From contig CAKTED010000082.1 of assembly GCA_934546725.1 (NCBI GenBank), forward strand, positions 1 to 7,011: a stretch of 7,011 nucleotides of DNA, written 5' to 3'. Shown piece by piece: positions 1-5,280 of the stretch. Source of the DNA: an uncultured Oscillospiraceae bacterium (lineage in GTDB: Bacteria; Bacillota; Clostridia; Oscillospirales; Oscillospiraceae). Position numbers and translations under genes: made by a program. Positions within the stretch are counted from its first letter, which is position 1. The number at the start of each line of letters is the position of its first letter. The notes below the pieces were generated by a model. It ran no database searches, was not told the origin of the DNA, and worked only from the letters and a program-made list of their open reading frames with translations.

Positions 1-819
1 CGATATGTCCGCGTGGCCGAGCATTTCCTGTATGGAGCCGAGATCAGCGCCGTTTTCCAGCAGGTGCGCCGCAAAGGAATGGCGCAGCGTATGCGGAGTG
101 ATGTCCTTTTCTATCCCGGCCTTCTTCTGGTAGGCCTTGACTATTTTCCAGAAGCCCTGGCGCGACATGCGCTCGCCGTTCATATTGACGAACAGCGCCT
201 CCTCGTCCTCGTCCGCCACCATGCTCATGCGTACCTTTTTCATATATTCCTCCACGGCCTTCACGGCCATGGAATACATGGGGATTATACGCTCCCTGTC
301 CTTTCCCCGGCAGCGAACGATGCCGACGGAAAGGTTTATGTCGCCGGTATCAAGCGCTATAAGCTCGCTCACCCTCATTCCGGTGGCATAAAGCAGCTCG
401 AGCATGGCCCTGTCCCTTATGCCCTTCACGTCGCAGGGGTCCGGCTGCTCAAGAAAAAGCTCGACCTCGCGGCTTGAAAGTATCTCCGGCAGCTTTCGCG
501 GCCTGCGCTGTACGGCAATGCCCTTTACGGGGTTCATGCGTATTTTGCCCGTGCAGAGGAGGTATTCATAAAAGCATTTGAGCGACGCGGCCGTTCTTGA
601 GATCGTCGCGTCCGACTTTCCCTCAAGTTTGAGCGCATGTATGTATTCGGCAATATCCCCGCTGTCTGCCTCTGTGGGGTCCCTGTCCGCTCCCGGGTCA
701 CTGCCGTAATCGAAAAAGCGTTCAACGTCGCGGAGATAGGAAAGCAGGGTATTTTCGGATACCTTTTTTGTGTTTTTCAGGTACAGCGCAAAGTCGTTTA
801 TCGTCTTATTATCGCCCGT
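1..819 (-). CDS. xerD: XerD-like site-specific tyrosine recombinase, C-terminal end cut by window edge
   Basis: Tyrosine recombinase of the XerC/XerD family, which in bacteria resolves chromosome dimers at dif with FtsK. I translated the minus strand by hand; the frame is open for 273 codons from 819 to base 1. An N-terminal SAM-like core-binding domain covers about residues 5-90 (SENTLLSYLRDVERFF, then SLKCFYEYLL). The catalytic domain follows from about 108. Visible catalytic residues are R149 (ATGMRVSEL), K173 (RGKDRERIIP), H243 and R246 (HTLRHSFAAHLL) and H269 (LGHADIS). The nucleophilic Tyr should lie about five residues beyond the window. The neighbouring SpoIIM-like gene favours XerD over XerC, since spoIIM lies near xerD (ripX) in Bacillus. 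Oddity: no ATG, GTG or TTG exists in frame between the upstream in-frame TAA (846-844) and residue 95. I placed the start at ACG 819-817, which fits both the Shine-Dalgarno and the family N-terminus. XerD versus XerC is inferred; the family is certain. Confidence 0.93.
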
Positions 820-838
820 CTGCCCTCTCCTCCCCTCC
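817..838 (-). promoter_or_regulatory. Strong Shine-Dalgarno and ACG in place of a start codon for xerD
   Basis: The mRNA has two overlapping purine-rich Shine-Dalgarno cores, GGAGG at 838-834 and GGAGGAG at 833-827. Seven bases after the second comes ACG (819-817) in the recombinase frame. Starting there gives a product beginning (M)GDNKTINDFALYLKN, which matches the usual short lead-in of XerD before its first helix. ACG is one T-to-C change from ATG. The site may be a rare non-canonical start, a mutated start or a base error. ATA at 801-799 is the only other start-like codon nearby and is about 25 bases from the Shine-Dalgarno, which is too far. Confidence 0.55.
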
Positions 839-843
839 GAGCT

Positions 844-1389
844 TTATTTCGCAGCCGTCTGAGCGGCCGCAAGCGCAAACGATGCGGCAGCGCAGATAAG
901 CGCCGCCTTTAAAAAAATCAGGAAAACCCCCGGCTCCGGACGAATGCCGAACACGACGGTTTTAAACGCCGCAGAGGCCGATCTCAGCGCCGTGGTACAA
1001 AGCAGCATGAAAAACGGCAGAGACGAGACCGTAAACCAGCCCGCAAGCGAAAACGCCTCCGTCCAGCCCACGGTACAGGCGAGCGCCGTCATTACAAAGC
1101 CCGCCGCAAAGCCGTATGCGAAAATCAGCGGCGGCAGCAGCAGAAAGCCCAGGCATGAACTCCCGCAGATAAATATCGCGGCGGCCACAAGCAGATTCGC
1201 AAATGCGCAGCTCCAGAAGCCCGCCGCCTCCCGCGCGCCGATCCCATCCGCTATCAGCGCGCCGTCTGCACACGAGCCGGAAACACAGCCCGCGGCCGCG
1301 CCTCCAAGCACAATGGCGGTACACAGCGCAAACGCGGCGTAAAGCCCTCTGTTCTCCTGCGCTATCCCGCGCATTGCAAGGCGCTTCAT
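844..1389 (-). CDS. Integral membrane protein, probably SpoIIM-like (DUF95)
   Basis: A 181-residue, very hydrophobic protein. About five membrane segments can be seen near residues 17-36, 58-78, 80-104, 113-137 and 155-178. The short basic N-terminus (MKRLAMRG) suggests a cytoplasmic start. The central stretch around residues 83-143 (LLPPLIFAYGFAAGFV, then GWTEAFSLAGW and a further helix) resembles the SpoIIM/DUF95 layout, in which a proline, a G-F-x-x-G-F-type helix and a last amphipathic segment follow one another. SpoIIM works with SpoIID and SpoIIP in peptidoglycan remodelling during spore engulfment. Support is partly positional: spoIIM is near xerD in Bacillus, and here the stop lies only 24 bases from the presumed xerD start. 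The ATG at 1389 follows a GGGAG Shine-Dalgarno at a rather long 10-base spacing. It is somewhat short for SpoIIM, so a distant paralogue or an unrelated membrane protein remains possible. Confidence 0.6.
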   Translation of the reverse strand: MKRLAMRGIAQENRGLYAAFALCTAIVLGGAAAGCVSGSCADGALIADGIGAREAAGFWSCAFANLLVAAAIFICGSSCLGFLLLPPLIFAYGFAAGFVMTALACTVGWTEAFSLAGWFTVSSLPFFMLLCTTALRSASAAFKTVVFGIRPEPGVFLIFLKAALICAAASFALAAAQTAAK

Positions 1390-1520
1390 GATCCATCAGC
1401 TCCCTTACCGTATCTTCAGTAAAGGATACGCGGACATGCACCGGATATGCCTGTCTCAACCGGATACGGCCCAATAGACGGCGAATAAAAATATATTACA
1501 GTTTCGCCCTTTTCGCAAGG

Positions 1521-1550
1521 ATAATAGCTAAATATATTTATTTTTGTCTA
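1521..1550 (-). promoter_or_regulatory. Candidate sigma-A promoter for the SpoIIM-like/xerD unit
   Basis: On the minus strand, TAGACA (1550-1545, 5 of 6 to the -35 consensus) is followed after 18 bases by TATTAT (1526-1521, 5 of 6 to the -10 consensus), inside an AT-rich stretch. Transcription would begin near 1514, leaving an untranslated leader of about 125 bases before the ATG at 1389. No sigma-E-type promoter was convincing, so control by sporulation sigma factors is not shown by the sequence. Confidence 0.45.
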
Positions 1551-1557
1551 TTTTGAC

Positions 1558-1586
1558 GTGATATTATGTAAACAAGATTATGTCAA
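1558..1586 (-). promoter_or_regulatory. Second, weaker candidate promoter upstream
   Basis: A perfect -35 hexamer TTGACA (1586-1581) is followed after 17 bases by TATCAC (1563-1558), which matches the -10 consensus at 4 of 6 positions. It overlaps the pair of TTATGTAAAC-like 10-mers, so the same bases might instead be an operator acting on the promoter just downstream. Confidence 0.3.
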
Positions 1587-1600
1587 CCTGATTTTTCGTC

Positions 1601-1627
1601 AAATTAAAACCGCCCTTATCAGGCGGC
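1601..1627 (-). terminator. Intrinsic terminator after the TIGR04086-like gene
   Basis: In the minus-strand transcript, CCGCC (1626-1622), a seven-base loop and GGCGG (1614-1610) form a GC-only five-pair stem. A U-rich tail TTTTAATTT follows (1609-1601). It lies about 84 bases past the stop codon at 1710 and before the candidate promoters of the next unit, so it should end the queA-to-TIGR04086 transcript. Confidence 0.75.
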
Positions 1628-1709
1628 AAATTCGCAAGATATGGTTTGATTTTTTCTCTCTGCCACAACATTTCGGTATTGCGGCTCAATGGTTATGTAA
1701 ACCCGGCCT

Positions 1710-2132
1710 TCAGCGCGCATTTCTCACCTTCGGATGCCTGTGCGCCCCGCTCTTCCTGCCCGCCGAAAGCAGGCCCGCCAGCACGGCTCCCGCTCCGGCA
1801 GCCGCGGCTATCCGCCAGTCAGGAGCGGCGCCCTGAGCTTCAAACAGTCTCCCTGCCATGAAGTTCACCGTCATCAGCGCGGCTCCAACGCCAAGGGCGA
1901 CCGGGAGCTTCAGCCCCGGCGAGCTCAGCGCCCCGAGAAGTCCGCCGCCTGCCGCGCATACGAACGCGCAGACCATCGCTGCGACCGGCATGCTTTTTTC
2001 GCTCAACGTGCCTCCAAGCGTAATTGCCGCAAGTATCGCCGCAATCACAAGCTCTGCCGCGACGGCTGTGACCGCGCCGAAAATAAGCGCCCTGAGAACG
2101 CTCTTTTCCGCCCTTCTGCCTGCCTTTTTCAT
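1710..2132 (-). CDS. Small membrane protein of the TIGR04086 / YrzE type
   Basis: A 140-residue hydrophobic protein with a basic start (MKKAGRRAEK) and four likely membrane helices near residues 11-39, 46-68, 76-97 and 105-124, ending in a basic tail (GRKSGAHRHPKVRNAR). Size, four-helix layout and position directly after yajC fit the TIGR04086 family found in Firmicutes; its function is unknown. I chose the ATG at 2132-2130 over an in-frame start at 2153, because an AGGAGG Shine-Dalgarno sits seven bases upstream of it and the longer start would run through that site. The Shine-Dalgarno itself is the 3' arm of a long hairpin, so translation may be regulated. The codons are Ala/Gly-rich like those of the neighbours. 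The family call rests on topology and context rather than a signature motif. Confidence 0.75.
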   Translation of the reverse strand: MKKAGRRAEKSVLRALIFGAVTAVAAELVIAAILAAITLGGTLSEKSMPVAAMVCAFVCAAGGGLLGALSSPGLKLPVALGVGAALMTVNFMAGRLFEAQGAAPDWRIAAAAGAGAVLAGLLSAGRKSGAHRHPKVRNAR

Positions 2133-2136
2133 GAAA

Positions 2137-2191
2137 ACACCTCCTGAGAACAAGATATGGTCTGTACGGTATCTTATTCCTCAGGAGGCGT
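2137..2191 (-). promoter_or_regulatory. Long hairpin sequestering the ribosome binding site of the TIGR04086-like gene
   Basis: In the transcript, CCTCCTGAG (2188-2180) pairs perfectly over nine bases with CTCAGGAGG (2148-2140), which contains the whole Shine-Dalgarno. Above it, after one bulged G (2179), nine further pairs form: AATAAGATA (2178-2170) with TATCTTGTT (2157-2149), one being U-G. They close a 12-base loop. Three more pairs at the foot (2191-2189 with 2139-2137, one G-U) bring the stem to about 21 pairs, ending four bases before the ATG. The 3' arm is followed by TGTTTTC, so the element might also act as a weak terminator after yajC. The structure is seen directly; its regulatory role is inferred. 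Confidence 0.6.
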
Positions 2192-2213
2192 ATGATTCAT
2201 CTGGCCGGGAAAC

Positions 2214-2489
2214 TTATTTCTGCGCGGTATCCTTGCCGGTGGTGGAAATGGCCCACTTTGTTACCTGAATGCGGACACGATCCTCGCCGGTCTCGAAGGT
2301 GATAAGGTCGTCCTTGATGCTGACGATCTTGCCGACCATACCGCCGATGGTAGTTATCTCATCTCCGACAGCGAGCTGATCTCTCATTGTCTGAAGCTTT
2401 TTCTTCTTCTTGTTCTCGGGTCTGATAAGGAAGAAATAAAAAACCACGATAAGGACAACAAACATCAAAATGTATGAAATGTTTTCCAA
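2214..2489 (-). CDS. yajC: Preprotein translocase subunit YajC
   Basis: YajC is the small accessory subunit that associates with SecDF and the SecYEG channel. This product of 91 residues is a normal length. It has a single N-terminal membrane helix (about residues 5-22), then the conserved F-x-L-I-R-P (residues 19-24). A lysine-rich stretch follows (27-31), and then the cytoplasmic domain with LAVGDEITTIGGMVGKIVSI (39-58). The start codon is TTG at 2489-2487; a GGAGG Shine-Dalgarno (2502-2498) lies eight bases upstream, and no ATG competes. It has its own strong promoter between tgt and itself, while still lying downstream of tgt in the usual bacterial queA-tgt-yajC order. The leader also holds a six-base inverted repeat (TCTGAC 2526-2521, GTCAGA 2498-2493) that touches the Shine-Dalgarno. 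Confidence 0.95.
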   Translation of the reverse strand: MENISYILMFVVLIVVFYFFLIRPENKKKKKLQTMRDQLAVGDEITTIGGMVGKIVSIKDDLITFETGEDRVRIQVTKWAISTTGKDTAQK

Positions 2490-2530
2490 ATGTCTGACCT
2501 CCGTTTTTTCTTTTGAAAATGTCAGAGTTT

Positions 2531-2559
2531 ATTATATACGCAGCTTTCGGAAATAGCAA
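2531..2559 (-). promoter_or_regulatory. Internal sigma-A promoter for yajC
   Basis: A perfect -10 TATAAT (2536-2531) lies exactly 17 bases after TTGCTA (2559-2554; 4 of 6 to the -35 consensus). The pair sits just beyond the tgt stop codon. Transcription would start near 2524, giving a leader of about 35 bases before the yajC TTG. This would let yajC and the next gene be expressed independently of the queuosine genes. Confidence 0.65.
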
Positions 2560-2560
2560 G

Positions 2561-3691
2561 TTATTTTTGCAGATATCTCGAATAAAAATCCGCCCTGAAT
2601 TTTTCAAACTCGCCCTTCTCTATCGCGGCGCGTATTTTTTCCATGAGCTTATTATAAAAATAGAGATTGTGCATCGCTCCGTGACGCATGCCGAGCAGCT
2701 CGCCCGAGGCGAAATGATGGCGCAGATACGCTCTCGAATAGCGGCGGCATACCGGGCAGTCGCAATCCGGATCGATGGGCGATTCGTCATATTTATACTT
2801 TTCGTTTTTGATGTTCACAACGCCGGACCATGTGAAAAGCTTGCCGTGGCGGCCGTTTCTGGACGGCATTACGCAGTCGAAGAAATCAACGCCGCGCCGC
2901 ACTCCCTCGATGATATTCTCCGGAGTGCCCACACCCATAAGGTAGCGCGGCTTATCGGCGGGCATCACGGGATGCAGCGCCTCGATGATCTCGTACATCT
3001 CGTCCGCCGTTTCGCCGACGGCAAGGCCGCCTATGGCGTAGCCCGGCAGCTCAAGCTCCGCTATCTGCTTCATGTGGTTCACGCGCAGGTCCCTGAATAT
3101 TCCGCCCTGGTTTATTCCGAACAGCACCTGGCCGGGGTTTACGGCGTTATCCATGGAATTGAGCCTTGCAAGCTCGGCCTTGCAGCGGACGAGCCAGCGG
3201 TACGTTCTGTCACAGCTCGCGCGGAAGTATTCATAAGACGAAGGGATCTCCACGCATTCATCAAAGGCCATGGCAACGTCGGAGCCGAGCGCGGACTGTA
3301 TCGCCATGCTCTCCTCCGGCCCCATGAATATCTTCCGTCCATCAAGATATGACTTGAAGGTGACGCCCTCTTCCTTTATATTCTTCGTCTCGGCAAGGGA
3401 ATAGACCTGGAAGCCGCCGCTGTCGGTAAGTATGGGCCTGTGCCAGTCCATGAATTTATGCAGACCGCCGCACGAGCGTATGACCTCCGGTCCCGGCCTG
3501 AGGCTGAGGTGATAGGTGTTTGAAAGCTCGATCTGGCAGCCGAGCTGCTCAAGATCTCCCGCCGAGAGACCTCCCTTTATCGCCGCCTGCGTTCCAACGT
3601 TCATGAATACGGGCGTCTGTGCCGTTCCGTGAGGGCAGGTAAATTCTCCCCTCCGCGCGCAGCCGTCCGTCGTGATTACCTTAAAAGACAT
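2561..3691 (-). CDS. tgt: tRNA-guanine(34) transglycosylase (Tgt)
   Basis: Exchanges guanine 34 in the anticodon of GUN tRNAs (Asp, Asn, His, Tyr) for the queuosine precursor preQ1. The 376-residue length is typical of the bacterial enzyme. D90 in TDSGGFQVYSL is the substrate-binding aspartate. The active-site stretch GINQGG (192-197) and LAVGE (223-227) follow. D272 in FFDCVMPSRNGRHG is the catalytic nucleophile. The zinc site is complete: C310, C312, C315 and H341. The ATG at 3691 gives the family N-terminus; its Shine-Dalgarno is poor, the nearest purine run GGGAAGG being about 16 bases away. The gene begins 33 bases after the PII-like gene, so cotranscription is likely. It is separated from its pathway partner queA by the DUF1538/PII-like pair. 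Confidence 0.97.
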   Translation of the reverse strand: MSFKVITTDGCARRGEFTCPHGTAQTPVFMNVGTQAAIKGGLSAGDLEQLGCQIELSNTYHLSLRPGPEVIRSCGGLHKFMDWHRPILTDSGGFQVYSLAETKNIKEEGVTFKSYLDGRKIFMGPEESMAIQSALGSDVAMAFDECVEIPSSYEYFRASCDRTYRWLVRCKAELARLNSMDNAVNPGQVLFGINQGGIFRDLRVNHMKQIAELELPGYAIGGLAVGETADEMYEIIEALHPVMPADKPRYLMGVGTPENIIEGVRRGVDFFDCVMPSRNGRHGKLFTWSGVVNIKNEKYKYDESPIDPDCDCPVCRRYSRAYLRHHFASGELLGMRHGAMHNLYFYNKLMEKIRAAIEKGEFEKFRADFYSRYLQK

Positions 3692-3724
3692 GATTATACA
3701 AACTTTTCCTTCCCTGTTTCTGTT

Positions 3725-4396
3725 TTATTCATCGTCAAGCCTTCGCAGACCGGCAACCTCGGATACGGGCAGTGAGAAGCATATGGCTCCCGCCTTTGTA
3801 TTCGTGCCCGCGTCACGGCTTATGGCCTGCATTATGGCGGATTTCTCCCGCGCTCCGGCGACTATGTAAACAACGTCCTTTTCGTGAGCGAGCGATACGC
3901 CGAGGAACTTTTCGCTCCTGTTCACGCCCGTGCCCTTGGCGTGCAGAACGGTCCCGCCGCCGGCTCCCGCGGAGCGCGCGGCATCCATGACCGCGTCAGA
4001 GTATCCCTCGTTCAGAATAACGACTATCAGCTCATGGGCAAAGCTCATCTCGGGTCCCGCGCCCTCAGGAGTCTTTCCGTTTGTCAGATACGCCAAGGTC
4101 TTTCCTCCTCCTATGCTTTTTACCGGAACGGACATCATGATTCCGTTGCCGGGAATATCAATGAAAAGCTTTCTCTTCGCCGCTTTGAAAAGCGCCTTTG
4201 CGGACGCCGCGTCCGTCATGGCGCATATCACGGCCTTTTCCGTATTTTCAAGCCCGTACATTGAAAGGTGCTCCGTCGTGGCCGTGCCCTTTCCGAGCAT
4301 TGTGAGCACAATTGCCGGCTCCACGCTCTGGTATACATCCAGCATATCCTGCGCTCTTACACGGTCGGTAATGCTGATAACATAATAAAGCTCCAT
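3725..4396 (-). CDS. Tandem two-domain PII-like signalling protein
   Basis: A soluble 223-residue protein that reads as two PII/GlnB-like ferredoxin-fold domains in one chain. Repeat 1 is about residues 1-105 (start ELYYVISIT, end PGNGIMMSVPVKSI). Repeat 2 is about 120-218 (start HELIVVILNEG, end NTKAGAICFSLPVSEVAGL). The ends of both repeats match the PII pattern G-x-G-x-I-x-x-x-P-V, and each repeat has a Gly-rich turn before its loop (LGKGTAT at 34-40, HAKGTGVN at 152-159). The loops corresponding to the PII T-loop are short, and no GlnB-like uridylylation tyrosine context is seen. PII proteins are normally single-domain trimers that bind nucleotides and effectors and often gate a membrane transporter. 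The ATG immediately follows the stop codon of the DUF1538 gene, behind a GGGAGG Shine-Dalgarno lying within that gene's last codons. Coupled translation and regulation of the DUF1538 protein are therefore inferred. Ligand unknown. Confidence 0.85.
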   Translation of the reverse strand: MELYYVISITDRVRAQDMLDVYQSVEPAIVLTMLGKGTATTEHLSMYGLENTEKAVICAMTDAASAKALFKAAKRKLFIDIPGNGIMMSVPVKSIGGGKTLAYLTNGKTPEGAGPEMSFAHELIVVILNEGYSDAVMDAARSAGAGGGTVLHAKGTGVNRSEKFLGVSLAHEKDVVYIVAGAREKSAIMQAISRDAGTNTKAGAICFSLPVSEVAGLRRLDDE

Positions 4397-5266
4397 TCAG
4401 TCCACCTCCCAGAGCTCGATGATCTCGTCGTCGCCATACACGGTGGCAATATCCTTCTGCGTGACCCTGCGGGACTTCACGACATATATCGCGCCCATTA
4501 TCTGCACGGTTATGAGAGGCATCATCGCCACAAGCGCCACGATGCCGAAGGCGTCCGTCATGATGTTCCCGCCGAGCGCGGTGCTCGCGCCCATGGCAAA
4601 CGGCAGCATGAACGTCGCCGTAAGAGGGCCGGACGCAACTCCGCCGGAGTCGAACGCTATGGCCGTGAAGGTCTGCGGAACGAAAAGCGACAGTGCAAGC
4701 GCAAGTATGTAGCCCGGCGCCATAAACCAGAGGATCGGTATTCCAGTAATGACGCGCACCATGGCAAGCCCCATCGCCGCCGAGACCGCTATTGAAAGGC
4801 TCAGGCCCATCGCTCTTTCCGATATCGCTCCGGAGCTCAGCTCCTCCACCTGCTTGTTGAGCACATGGACGGCCGGCTCCGCGTTTATGATGAACCAGCC
4901 CATCAGCATTGCCAGCGGGATGAGCAGATATTTGAATCCGCTCTCCGCTATCGAGCCGCCGAGAAGATAGCCGAGCGACGAAAAGCCCACGTTCACGCCC
5001 GTAAGGAAGAGCACAAGGCCGACATATGTATAGCCTATGCCTATGATTATCCTGAGAAACGGCATTTTTCTCAGTCTGAGCGAAACGACCTGAAAAAGCA
5101 GGAAGAAAATGAATATCGGCAGCAGCGCCAGCGCGACCTCTTCAAGATACGTCGGCACGGCGCGCAGATATCCCCAGCCGAGGCTTGCGGAATTTTTAAA
5201 CTCGTTTATGACTATCGAGGCCTGCGCGTTCGCGCCGTCCTTATACACGAAGCCGAGCAGCAGCAC
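4397..5266 (-). CDS. DUF1538 family membrane protein, C-terminal part (out of frame with N-terminal part)
   Basis: Carries the second DUF1538 repeat. It has many hydrophobic helices, with conserved INAEPAVHVL (127-136 counted from the GTG at 5266) and AFDSGGVASGPLT (204-216). A soluble acidic tail rich in Asp/Glu follows (DDEIIELWEVD). The GTG at 5266-5264 is only a nominal start. It has no Shine-Dalgarno, and the frame stays open upstream to about 5290, where it reads CSIGPILAVLLLGF. This is internal DUF1538 sequence, so the natural protein should be continuous with the frame at 5877-5281. The stop TGA abuts the ATG of the PII-like gene with no gap. Function is unknown; the duplicated multi-helix architecture suggests a channel or transporter. 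Confidence 0.8.
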   Translation of the reverse strand: MLLLGFVYKDGANAQASIVINEFKNSASLGWGYLRAVPTYLEEVALALLPIFIFFLLFQVVSLRLRKMPFLRIIIGIGYTYVGLVLFLTGVNVGFSSLGYLLGGSIAESGFKYLLIPLAMLMGWFIINAEPAVHVLNKQVEELSSGAISERAMGLSLSIAVSAAMGLAMVRVITGIPILWFMAPGYILALALSLFVPQTFTAIAFDSGGVASGPLTATFMLPFAMGASTALGGNIMTDAFGIVALVAMMPLITVQIMGAIYVVKSRRVTQKDIATVYGDDEIIELWEVD

Positions 5267-5280
5267 GGCAAGTATCGGGC

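Larger units (their letters stand above)
1390..1709. other. Intergenic region between two transcription units
   Basis: I see no credible gene in this 320-base stretch. The part adjoining the upstream gene (1601-1627) holds its intrinsic terminator. The middle (about 1480-1600) is markedly AT-rich and holds candidate promoters for the SpoIIM-like/xerD unit. It also holds the 10-mer TTATGTAAAC (1564-1573), with a one-mismatch copy TTATGTCAAC 14 bases on (1578-1587) and another exact copy at 1693-1702. The part just before the SpoIIM-like gene contains a small inverted repeat, CGTATC (1409-1414) and GATACG (1425-1430), directly upstream of the Shine-Dalgarno. Confidence 0.7.

Noticed and set aside
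13..477. A 154-codon plus-strand frame
   Set aside because: It is antisense to the recombinase, whose minus-strand translation contains the R, K, H-x-x-R and H catalytic residues.
2133..2153. Longer N-terminus (MFSGGVF) for the TIGR04086-like gene
   Set aside because: The extension would translate through the AGGAGG that is ideally spaced for the ATG at 2132, and it adds no hydrophobic or conserved sequence.
2513..3352. A 279-codon open frame on the plus strand
   Set aside because: It runs antisense to tgt, whose product has all catalytic and zinc-site residues. The plus-strand product has no recognisable domain and no ribosome binding site.
3693..3698. TATAAT one base before the tgt ATG
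   Set aside because: Transcription would start inside the gene, and no suitable -35 lies 16-18 bases upstream.
3725..4396. Classical GlnB/GlnK nitrogen regulator
   Set aside because: The protein is twice the normal length, lacks the T-loop tyrosine context and is not next to amtB or glnA, so only a PII-like call is justified.
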